From contig VWPU01012626.1 in assembly GCA_013398955.1 (NCBI GenBank), positions 58,872 through 122,871 of the forward strand: a DNA stretch of 64,000 nucleotides, read 5' to 3'. The notes below the pieces were generated by a model. The model saw only the letters and a list, made by a program, of their open reading frames with translations, was not told where the DNA came from and searched no databases. The stretch comes from Callaeas wilsoni. Its lineage: Eukaryota; Chordata; Aves; Passeriformes; Callaeidae. Below are positions 36,069 through 47,362 of the stretch, piece by piece. Position numbers and translations under genes: made by a program. Numbering within the stretch: position 1 is the first letter of the stretch; each line of letters opens with the position of its first letter.

Positions 36069-39000
36069 GGTGTTTAGCTTCTTATATTGCTTCTCATAAT
36101 ATAGTTTCACTCCTGTCTTGATGAACAAACTGCCAAAAGGGCCTTAAGTGTCGGGAGATTCTCAAATTTCATGTACCTGGTTTTAATCCTATTAGTTAGC
36201 AGTATACTAAAATTCCTGACTTTATTTTGGCTAGTGCCCAGGATATAAAGAGAATGATTCTTCCACCTACATCACACACGGCTACAGTACAAGGTTTGTA
36301 TTCTGTAGGGTTTTCTTCCCTCTGGCACAACACTGGTGTTGTACATGAATTAATTCTTTAGCTTTGGATGGGTTTTCGGATGGGTCTGGGTGATGATGTG
36401 ATTTTTGCAGGCAATTCTGGGTGGTTAATCCACTTGCAATTACTGCACTCAAACTGGATGCATCTTCCCCAGAGACCGAAAGACAATCTGAAAAAAAATC
36501 TGCTTATATTAATTCCTGGTGAACATGAGGGTCTATGTAATAAATACCAGCTATAATGCATTAGGCACTAAGGGTTTCCTTTTGTTGACTATACCCCGTC
36601 CAGCTTTTGTTTCCTTTCTGCTGCCATCCTAATTATCAAATTTATGCAGATATGTACTGAAGGTTATCCAGGTATATGAAGCACTGAGGTGTGAAAGTTT
36701 ATATTATGGAGTGACTTACTTAGTGTCTCTTCCTGAGGACTTGGTGACATAGATTCCTTGTACCATATATATTCACTTCCTTTATGCTTTTAGCACAACT
36801 TGTATCGAGCTACTAATTCAATAGACATTAATTGTTTTAATCTGGCTATGAAAAGCACACACATGAGGCAAGTTTTTAGTCTTCAGTTCATATTGGTGTA
36901 CATGAAAGATAACCCCCACAGGGGTTCTGTCTACAAGCACTAGGGACTTCTCAGAGGAAAATGTACTGACAGATCTCAGGTCAATACCATAATCATCCCT
37001 CACAGAGATTGATTCCAGACATACCGTAGGTAATGGATATATTTTTGTTCTGTTGAGATTTATGTCACTTTGTGGTCCAATTGTGCTAGACATTTTGTCC
37101 ATCAAAGTAGGAGCATCTACACAGAGCAATAAAATAACAGCTTGTCTCCTTGGATCTAACAAATAAAAAACCAAAAATGCTTTCTGATCATTCAGGCTTT
37201 TCCAGATCTGTAGCACTTCAAAAAATTTATTGCAGTAGTTTTTATTGGCAAAAGTTGGCCGCTCATGGCTTCCTGCATTCGGAACAAATGCAGCTACCTA
37301 GTGTTGTATCTCTAAATACGCATCTGGAAAAAGGTGATAGTTTTACCTGGCTCCTTTCTGGCATCTTCCCCTCCTTCCTCTGTAGCACCTATGGTGCACA
37401 GTGGATGGCACACTGTTACAGAGCAGCTGCAGAAATGTAATAATGTGACCAAAAAAAAAAAAGGGGCAAACTCTCCTGGCATGAAAAGAAAGTTCTCACA
37501 ATGTTAGGCCTGAAGCAAAAGATCTTGGGTGGCCTCCATGCCTCTGGATGTAGTGTAGGGGATCTCTTTGGGAAAAGTCAGTCTGGCAGGAGAATGGCAG
37601 AGCAATCTGTGTGTATTTATGAGGCTGGATAAAATAAGAGACTGAAAATTTGAGAGATTTGGCTATAAACTCAGTCACTCACAGCTCAAATTCTTGTCTT
37701 GTCCTTCCTTGCTATCAACACATCCCATGGTTTCCTTTAACCTCTTCCCTTCTGCATTTCCATTTTGACTTCTTCCAGCATCCCCCTCTGCATGTCAAGT
37801 CTTCTTCCTCTTTCACTGGTTCTTTCTGTCTCCCTTATTTTCTCTAAGGAACATCCATTTTATTGCTATTCTTATCAAGCCAGCAGGAAGACCTGCTTGC
37901 AGCGCTGGAAGTGACTCTGGCTCTGGGGTCATTGGATCTGGCCCATGGAGGTATCTAGGAGAAACACTTGGTATGTTGACATACTAAGATGAAATTGTCA
38001 TGATGGCTGTTCAGAACTCTGGCTGATTTGACAGTGTTTACTTTCCCTGCAGTTTCGGTTGAAAAGAAAACCAGTGTGTCTGGGGAGTAAAGCTGCAACT
38101 TTCAGCCTGGACCTGGTGCTCCTAAAAAAAATATAGTGAAATAGTTAGCCATCATAGAAGATAACATGTTAGTGATCTGTGATAATTTTCTAGGGCTCTT
38201 AAACTTCAAGGCAGCTTGTAAACAGTCTTCACTTGTTAAATTAGAACTTTCTAGGCAAGGGTAATGTATTTTTAATTGTAAATATTCCTTGTTAATAGCC
38301 AGATATCCAACTAAAATATACAAATGCGGTATATTCTATCATATTGTAAATGGGGGAAATACTACTTGTGAAATAGTCTTCCTCTGCTTCCAAGAAATAA
38401 TGTTAATGCTTGTAACAGGCTAATGAATTGAGCTCCAGGGATTGAAATTGTCTGTCCATTTATAGAGATGTTATACTACACTCAGCAGCAAAGTTCAGCC
38501 ACACTATATTACAGAAATGCCCTGATTTTATGATGGATTTCTGATATCCTTACATAGGTAGCTCTCAGTATGATTCATTTCTTGGCCCATTTAGTTCCTT
38601 GGACAAAATCAGGCCCAATCCTGAATATAATTTGCTGAATGTTGCAAACAAGCAACTGTCCTATTGAAATCACTACTCAGAATAGTGATATATTGCTTTA
38701 GTATAAAAAACTGATGTAGGAGTATTCTTAGCCAAGCTTTCTCCCAGTCCTGTCACTTGTGCAAGATAGTTTCAAGAAAAGAGCAAAAGCTGCAGCTGAA
38801 TGCTGCGTCACATCTTAATTTCTAGTACAAGCCATGTTTCTTTTTCTCAGTCCTGAAAAAAAGGATTTGAATAATTTGAACAGGGGGAATAGCTAATTAA
38901 TGTAATATCAATAGATAATACAAATCCTTAAATGGTGCCAACTGCAAATTCCTACCTCTTTTGATGTGTTACTTAGGCATAATTTCATTTCAGCTGGAAA

Positions 39001-42000
39001 AAAAAGGAAAGGGTCAAATTGTGCCCTTACAGGCAAATCCAAAGGCAACATTCACATCTAAATATACAATTAGGTCATAACAAATCACTTGATCAGTCAG
39101 TGAGCTGCCTGATCTTTTCTGCCTGGCAATCAAAGGGCAGATCCTGATACCATTTTGGTAAGTAGCCAAATTGATTCCATCTACGTGGAGAGATTCACAG
39201 AAACTTTAATGTGAAGGAACTTCTTAACTCACATTTCATACATGCATGAAAGCCTGTGGCTCCCTTCTAACATGAGTTCTCAGATCTGAGTATTGAAAAA
39301 GTGCTTGAGTCCTGGCAGCCCACAGAGCTTCACGTGGATATAAAAAGTAGCTGGGATTGTAGCCCTCAGCAGTAACACCTTACATCATAAAAAAAAAAAA
39401 AAAAAGATGTAAAAGATTTATCTCCCGAATTCCCACAGTCAGCTTGAACAGCTCCCGATTCCAGCTGCACTTCCAGAGGTTTTCCAGAATTCTGTTGATT
39501 CTTCTGTCAGTTGCTAACTCTCCAGCTGTTGACAGTGACTTTCTCCTCTAGTATCCATTCAAACCAGAACCTAATAGTACATTTTAAATACTTTTTAATT
39601 GCTCTTTCATGCTACTCTGACACAGAACTCTAGTGAGGGCAATCAGAAAACCGAGGGCTTCTTATCCTCATAAACCACCCGGAGTGCCAGCTACTACTCT
39701 GCTATGTATTGCTTTAAACTTTACAATGTTTTATAATCTGTTCAGCTGCATGGTCTCCTGTGATCTGCAAACATTAAATATTTACGTTAAAAATCTAATG
39801 CGTATCACAGGAATAAGAGAGGCATGTTAAATCCTCACAGAGCGAATTGCTTGAAGTGGTTGGGAAACCTTGGAGAGTGTAATAACCACAAATACTTTCC
39901 TCCTGCCTTTTCTTTGGGACCAAGTGGATTGTCCAGACTAGAGAGCTGTGCATGCAAAGTAGATACAAAATATTAACTATGTAAAGAGTTACCTGCTGTG
40001 TCAATCAACTTGGCCTGTGCTGTTAGGATGTACAGGAATTTAGCTGGAAATCAGGATGTCTTGCCTGCCCCATTGAGGTCACAGGGACTGCTTCTCCTGA
40101 GTAACACTGTCACTTTTTTTTAATTGACAGGGTCAACTTCTGGAGCATAATATTTATTAAAATAGGCAAATGTTGCTACAAAGTGAGTACTCTAAAGAGT
40201 AGCAGAAGTACATGCCATCCTCAGTTTCCTACCTTTTCTTTTCTGATGCAATCTATTACACTGCACATTGCACTGGTATTGCACATTGGCTGGTATTTCC
40301 ACTTTTTTATAGTATTAGCCATCTCTCTGATTGAGATCAACTTCATATAATGCTTTTCAAATGTGATGCTCTTGATCTGCTACATATCTATTGTGCATTG
40401 GCCGCTGACCTACCATCAGTCAACTCAAATGCCTCAGTGCCCTTTCCATCCATTTTTGTTTTCTCTGTGTGTGCTGAGAATGAGATTTAAAGCAATGTGC
40501 CAGTGATTAAACAATTACTCTGTCCTGTCTCTTTCATATCAACAATTTGAAAGAGAAAAAAGCCAGCTATTCTTTTGTGTGCTTGACTGTGGCCTCTAGC
40601 TTTGAATTTAGTCTATGACAAAGTGGTGTCTGCTTAAAAAATAATAATAATATTGTAACACATGTGGCCTTTTCAATTCTATTTGGGGACCTTTAACCAT
40701 CATAAAACAAAGAGAGCAATTTAATGCAGACTTTGATAATGTCATTTTTGGTCACCTTTTAATTAATAAACATGAAAAGCCTGAAATTGTATAGATCTTC
40801 TGAACTAATAATGGCAGCAATGTGAACTCATTTTCAAAGACAATTTTAAGGGTATTTGAAGGTGAGCATTGCTATTTAGGAAAAAGGATGGAATGACCAG
40901 CTACCGATTAACAGTCACTCAGTTGTGTTTTGGCTAAGACTGCAGGACACTGATATTGTACTGCTCTTCTTGTTAGCAGCTGTTTTATGCTGTATAAGAG
41001 CTAAATAGTAGGAGAAGTTTATAACTGAACTGAAGGGAAGCACAGGGTAGCTGACTTCCCTACCAAGTTGAAAGAAGGATTGGCTGGGAGCCTGAGACAT
41101 GTCTGGTGCATGTCTTCTCTTTGTCTCCACAGACCTCACCAAAGGGTACTGCTTCTCCATCTGCTCACTGTGGAGGCAAAGGCATAATCCCTGCTACTGG
41201 AGCTCATATCAGGATATGCACTGCCCTTTTGGATGCTGTTAAAATAATCATTCCAAGTGGATGAAAGTCCATGGAGACTGTATGTTGTTTATAAGACTCC
41301 AGGGCTTTTGTTTTCTTTCCGGTATTTCTGGATTCCATAGCAGCTCTGCTTCTTGAGAAGACCTGTTCCCAGACTTCCCCTTTGCAGGAGCTCATAAAAT
41401 AAGGGAGTGAGGACACGAGGAGAAGCAGGATAGCTGTGATACTGGAAATGACTTCCCATTGCTTTTCCATTTCTCTGTTGTGCAAACATGCAATTACACA
41501 TGCAATGTGTAACCTGCAGCCAGAGCTTAGGTCCTGGTATTTTGACAAATGTAAGTTTAGTCCAGGTTCCTGCTTTGAGCTAAAATACACAAAAGAGCTG
41601 CAATGGAACTAGGAAAAGTAGAAGTCCTGTTTCAGTTTACAAACTTCTGAAGAAAGGATGTTCAGGAGCATTAATTGGAATATCAAGTGCTGATTATGAC
41701 TATCAGAGTAACTTGTCTCTCAACAATGGCAGTACTGTTAGCTGTAAGACTTGTTCTTTTCCTAAAGGATCCATCTATTACTAATAATCAGTGTTTTGCC
41801 ATGTGGCAAAAAAGATGGCACTTTAAGTTGTGAATATCTTGCAAAACTCGGCAAAATGTATTTTCAGCCAGTTTTTAAATGCTTCAAAATTCTGTTCGTT
41901 CCTATCACTGAATTCTCCAAATTACACAACAGAAAATCCATCACAGTCCATCTAATTGGACAAGTAGTAACCTAAAGTGTGATCTTTGTATCACAATGCT

Positions 42001-42443
42001 CTCCTTTTGATCTGGAATGGGAAGAACCAGTGCCTTTTGCTATCGTGACCTGAAGAGGATCAATTCCATGCACTATTAGGGAAGCAGATGAAGAGGTCCT
42101 GAATACACAAGCAGCAAAATACCTGTTACCAGTCTTTCATCTTTCCAAAACAGATATGTTGAATTTGAATCCATCTGTTGACCACAGCTGTGAGGTTTGC
42201 ACACGGGGAAGGTGCCTGCCTTGTGCCAAAGTGATCGCCTTAAGTGGGCCATCAGTGATTCACCAGCCCTCTGTAAAATGTGGAATATGTGAGACTTTGT
42301 TTGTAAAATATGCAGGAATATTCTCCAGTGACTGTATTTGCCAGTTGGTTTCAAAGTAAAATACCTTTACAATTCAATATTAGACTAAATGCCTAGTCCT
42401 TTATGAGATTTAAGATTACATCCATCTTTGAGGCCCCCAAAAT
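36069..42443. other. Unannotated AT-rich sequence
   Basis: No gene is recognised. The 132-codon minus-strand frame at 36818-37216 has no known domain. An A17 run at 39389-39405 is flanked by TTACATC and GATGTAA as a perfect 7-bp inverted repeat. The segment near 40560-40860 (AATAATAATATTG, TTAATTAATAAACATG, AATGGCAGCAATG) looks like AT-rich conserved enhancer sequence, unproven. Confidence 0.45.
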
Positions 42444-42907
42444 AAGAAGGATGTAGGTCTGCTGGAGCAAGTCCAGAGAAGAGCAACTAAGCTGATCACA
42501 GGACTGAGAGCGCCTCTCCAAGGGGACAGGCTGAGAGAGTTGGGGTTGTTCAGCCTGGCAATGGAAGGCTCCTGGAAGACCCTAAAGGGGCTACAAGAAA
42601 TCTAGAGAGACACTTTTTGCAAGGGCCTGTAGTGAAAGGACAAAGGGGAATGGCTTCTAGCTAGCAGAGAGTAGGTTTAGACTGGATATTAGGAAGAAAT
42701 TCTTCACTATAAGTGTGGTGAGGCCCAGACACAGGCTACCCAGAGAAGCAGTGGCTGCCCCATCCCTGGAAGTGTCCAAGGCCAGGTTGGACAGGGCTCT
42801 GAGCAACCTGGAATAGTGCAAGGTGTCCCTGCCCATGACAAGGTGTTTGGAATTACATGATGTTCAAGGCCGCCTCCAACCCAAACTGTTCCATGATTCT
42901 ATGATTT
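42444..42907 (+). mobile_element. CR1 LINE 3' end, about 460 bp, second subfamily type
   Basis: The order CTGCTGGAGCAAGTCCAGAG, AGAGCAACTAAGCTGATCA, GGCTGAGAGAGTTGGGGTTG, TCAGCCTGGCAATGGAAGGC, GGTTTAGACTGGATATTAGG, AAGAAATTCTTCACTATAAG, TGCCCCATCCCTGGAAGTGT, AAGGCCAGGTTGGACAGGGC and CCAACCCAAACTGTTCCATG, ending GATTCTATGATT, is the 3' end of CR1 on the plus strand. The wording (GTTGTTCAGCC, AACCCAAACT) marks a subfamily different from the copies at 3.9 and 19.6 kb. It has a broken ORF2 tail plus 3' UTR. Confidence 0.95.
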
Positions 42908-44390
42908 CAATTCCTGAATTCTACTAATTTTGGTGGAAGGTGGCATCTAACACAGTATTAGCATGGGTTTCTAAGTGACTATGGTGTTGATACTTATAGT
43001 ACAGGTTTCATTTGAAATGGGAGGTTGTTCTCTACCTGGGAAGAATGAAAAATAACAACTGAGGAAACTCAAAGGATGTGCTCCTACCAGAGCATCATCC
43101 ATTCCCACTAAAAACCAGGATGTTTTGTGTCTCACAGCCTTGAGTTGAAAGTGCTTCCCAGATACTCAGGAGTGCGATTTGGTGCAGCCACTGATGGAAT
43201 ATAGAAGTGAAGGTATCATGGAACTGAATGGAAAGGCACAATGAACTGAAGATAAACGCCATATCAATTGGAAGTAGCAGGCACAATTTAAAACCTAGAT
43301 TTTTCCCAGCAGTGTATCTCCTGGTACTACCTGCACTCACACTGGTGAACTGGCAAGAACGCATCGCAGAGTAGTCCATTTGCAAGCATCTTTTCTGAAC
43401 TGAAAAAAAGAGCAGTTAATACATATGCAGAAAGGAAAATATTCTTATCTCATTAACAGACTTTCTTTAAGCTTGCTAAGATTAGAATACTTAGTTATTT
43501 CAAATTGGTAAAACATGCATTCATTATAAACATGATTATAATGATAACTTTGTAGATAATAATCAATTATTTAAATATGAATTATTTCCCTACATTAGAG
43601 TCATGTTTTCATCTATAATCACCTCGGGTGCTCAATTCCTCCCTCCCTTACAGCACCTCTGGCTGCATGCGGAACATTAACTATTTGTTTCCAGACATAG
43701 GCCAGGAGAGCACCAGATACAGAACCAAAATTTACTGTGTTGTCCTGACCAACAAGTTAAACATGTGCCTCCTTTAGACCTTCTTAGGTGGGAAAAAATT
43801 CCATGCAAAAGGCCATCTTAACCCAAAATTTTTTTTACCCCTTTCACTTTTATGAAAAGCTTGCAGTAATGCACCAGGAGCAATGCTCATGGGATTTACA
43901 AATAAAAAACTGATGTCCTGGCTGTTTGGAAGCACATGCAGTCATCCATTTTTAATAAGAATTCTGGGAAGATTAGCACCTTGCAACAAGAATTTCATTT
44001 ACGGTGTTGCCAGGCTTAGTGGCATAATCAACTCTCCTGGCTGGACTATGCTCCTTAACTCCAGATGAGAATTTAACCAAGTTCTTTGCTTCTCCTCATG
44101 GTGTGGAGAAAATCCACCTTGAAATATTAGCTCTCTCAATCATGTGTAACATGCTACACATTTGTAAGATAGACTATTCACAACATTTATGTGCAGCAAG
44201 TGGAATTTAATCTCTTTTATTTCTTTTTCCAAGTGTTGTCAGTTGTTTCCCCCCATTCTTAAGTAGTCTCTTTAATATGGTTTGCACATACTTAATATAT
44301 TCCCTCTGAGGTTCTCAGCACACTTTCAAGAGCTGCTTTTGCCTTGCTATGACTCTGCAGTGTATCTAGAATGTAATAGCACTATAATAT
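42908..44390. other. Unannotated AT-rich sequence
   Basis: Nothing is recognised. The stretch 43440-43620 is very AT-rich with many ATTA words. Confidence 0.5.
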
Positions 44391-44510
44391 ACCTTTTTTA
44401 TAGATATATAAACTGAAACATTGAGAAGTTAAATGATTTGCTGGTGGTTATGTTCAGAGTCAATGATAGGAAGGAAAGAATTCATAGAACTGGACTATCA
44501 ATATCCTGGT
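44391..44510 (-). mobile_element. MIR-type SINE (ancient), minus strand
   Basis: On the plus strand the sequence reads as the reverse complement of MIR: TTTTTTATAGATATATAAAC (family: TTTTACAGATGAGGAAAC), TGAAACATTGAGAAGTTAAA, TGATTTGCTGGTGGTTATG (family: TGACTTGCCCAAGGTCACA), GAGTCAATGATAGGAA (family: AGCTAGTAAGTGGCAGA) and AAGAATTCATAGAACT. The order and spacing fit. Divergence is high. Confidence 0.7.
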
Positions 44511-47320
44511 TTAACCTCCAGACACAGTGATGCAATCCATCTCACCTAACTTCAGCTGCCTTCAAAGCAGATGCTGTGGAAAAATGAGTTACCTGTTCTT
44601 TCTTTCTCGTCAAAGCAGAGATGCAACTCATTAAATCCTTTAGTAGTTATTTAGGAGGTGCCAAATTAATTCTGTCCTGTGAGATCCCACTTCTCTCTGC
44701 TGACTATGAATGGAGTTTAGATCTGATATTAACAGCTATGCTGAAGATGTGTAATACTAGGTGAGACAGATCCCATCCGAGCTTTCCGTCCCATAAATTT
44801 TAATTCTGAGTGCTAAGTGGCTCTTTATCAAGGTTTCAAGAAGAATACATTGGCAATAAGATTAATTAAATACTTAAAGGAAAAACTTGGCTGCTACCAG
44901 ATTTAACCCAGGAAGAAAGGGTTTATTGTCACAGAGCACTGAGCTGTGTATGGGGAGAGAAGGAATTTTGGAGCAAAGTTTTTAGCATGATGGGTCAGTG
45001 CCTAAGTTATTTAGGCATAGGGAGGTTCATCTGGAATTTTTAAATGTGCTTAAGCACTACTTCTGTGAGCAGTTTTGAATGCTACAGAGTGATTGTCTAG
45101 TTACATTTTAAGGCATTTTTTAGAATCTGTCCCCAGGTACTTCAGAAAAAAAAAATTATGGATATCATAAGGGAGGTTGAGCAAGAGAAATTAATATTTT
45201 AGAAGGAGAGTAAAATATACTAGAGAAACTGTACTGCATTTGGACATGGTGATTTATATGCTTGTAGGGATTAATAACTTCTTTATTTCATAACTGCTTC
45301 ATAGCACAGCTGTGTCTCTGAGTCTGCACTCTCAGCTTTCAGAGTAGCAGTGACAGCCCTGGACAGAAGTTCATTACTGCAGGAGGAGAAATGGTACAGT
45401 TGAGCCATTCCCAAGCAATAAACCAGAAAACAGTGGTTGTCTGCAAAGCTTGACAATGAGGTGTATGAAGTTGTTGAAACTCTGGCTGAACTGATAGTTT
45501 GTCTTAATATCTAAAATAACTTGTTAGGTCTCTGTGAGACCACTGCATAATAATCTTGAGCAAATGTATTTCATTGCTTCCATACCGCCACAGTCTAACT
45601 GCTGCCTCTTGTTTCATAACTTGCAAAATGCCTGGGGCAGGAACTATGATTTTTCATAGTAGTAGCTACCATCCACTGGTTTCTGAGGTTCCTAGGCACT
45701 ACCATTATAACAGTTCTGTTCTGATAATTGCATAGGTAAAGAGGCAGACGCTCAAAATTTAATATATTCCTAGATGGCCCACTGAATTGCACGAATACAG
45801 AAGCAAAGAAAAGAGGAAGAAAAAAAAGAGAAGGAAGTGAAGGGTGTTTTTGTATAATTTGTCATTTTTTTAACAATGTCAATCCCTAAAAATAGGCACT
45901 CATTTTTAGGAAGTTCAGGACTTGAGCAGAGCAGGGAAAGACCCTATGCTGATGTCTGAAAACATTTCTAATGGAATTTGGCTTGCTTCAACAGAATACA
46001 ATGATAGGTGTGTTTTATGTTGGGCTGAGAAAAGAAGGTAAGAATTTAATTATTAATATCTTTGTAAATAGACCATTTATCATCATGATGGATATAAAGT
46101 CGAAAACATGGCATAGCTGGCAAGCACATTCCTTAAGTGAATCTAACCTGAACTTAATAAAGAAATGCCAAACTAACTGCAAAACACTATTCTGCCAAGA
46201 TCCAGGCTCCAGTCAATCATCCTGCCAGGTAACACTGTGTTTGATGCTGGGACAATATATCACTAACAATCTCAGCTGCTTACCAGCTCAGCAGAATTAG
46301 ACTATTTACTGAACAAAAGCCAGGGAAGTACTGCCAGTGCCACAGAAGTTGGAGCCGCTGCTATTCTTAGAGGAATGTGAACTACAGCCTGCATGGAAAA
46401 GGAAGTAGGAAGATGGGAAGTAGACAGCCCTGCTCTTAAATACCCCAAAGAGGACCTGGTGGCAGCTCTATCAGTTGCATTGCTACTCAGTTTGGCTGGA
46501 AAGTGTAAAACTGAGGAGAGCAAGGTTCCACGCTTGTATCGCTTCGCTGGCTGACAGCAGTGCCGCTGGTTATGCGCACAGTTTGTAAGCCTTCAAAACA
46601 TGACAGCTACTCACTAAAGATCTGAAAGAGGTGGGATGACTCTTCTCCCCTTTTACAGTTTTTTGAATGAAAGAGCAGGAATGGTAGTTTTTATGTCTCA
46701 GTTAAGATCAGAAAACTGCCTTGCCAAAAACCTCAGAAAATTAGTTTGTTTTCTCAAGCATCTTTCATTTTAAAATGTGCAGTTGGTTTCCATTATCTAT
46801 TCTACCCTACCTGCTGCCTTGTATTTATGTGTATTTACTCTCTGACTGATTGAAAATGTTTGTCTACTCCTGAAAGTGAAAGAGGTGTGTGAATTTGTAG
46901 TAAGTGCATGGGCATATGTGGTACATGAGGTATTTCTTTTCTCTAAAGTGTGTGTTGAAGCACTGGAGGACCACACATGCTTCTAGACAGAAACTCAAGA
47001 GTTAAAAATAAACTTGCACAATTGAGGAAGTTTGTATTTCCTATGACTTTGCAAGCTTCAGGGAATCTTAAATGCTGTTTTCCTTTGGTCTTTTACCTCC
47101 ATGCTAGAATCAGTGCCCAGGTTGGGATATGGCTTTGAATTCTGGACAGATTTTTAAGGGTCAAAGCTAGGAGCTGCCTGCTTATGGCATCAATAGGTCA
47201 GATTATAGAATGGCACAGAGGAAGGTCAGTGCAGGAGGCATCTCGGAGAAGCATCAGCTCCTACTGAGATCCTGATTCCCCAGGAGCCCAGAGCCCCTGC
47301 CTCACACAGAGGCAAGACAG
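44511..47320. other. Unannotated unique sequence
   Basis: No gene is recognised. The 109-codon frame at 45971-46300 has no known domain. Confidence 0.5.
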
Positions 47321-47362
47321 TGCCAATCAGCTGATTGGCAGCATGTCGCCTCTTTGAGAGGC
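47321..47362. promoter_or_regulatory. Perfect 20-bp palindrome with two CCAAT boxes, followed by a hairpin
   Basis: TGCCAATCAGCTGATTGGCA at 47321-47340 equals its own reverse complement. It holds CCAAT on both strands and a central CAGCTG E-box. Seven bases later GCCTCT-TTG-AGAGGC (47348-47362) forms a second perfect inverted repeat. NF-Y and bHLH binding is possible by motif. No promoter context is evident. Confidence 0.6.
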
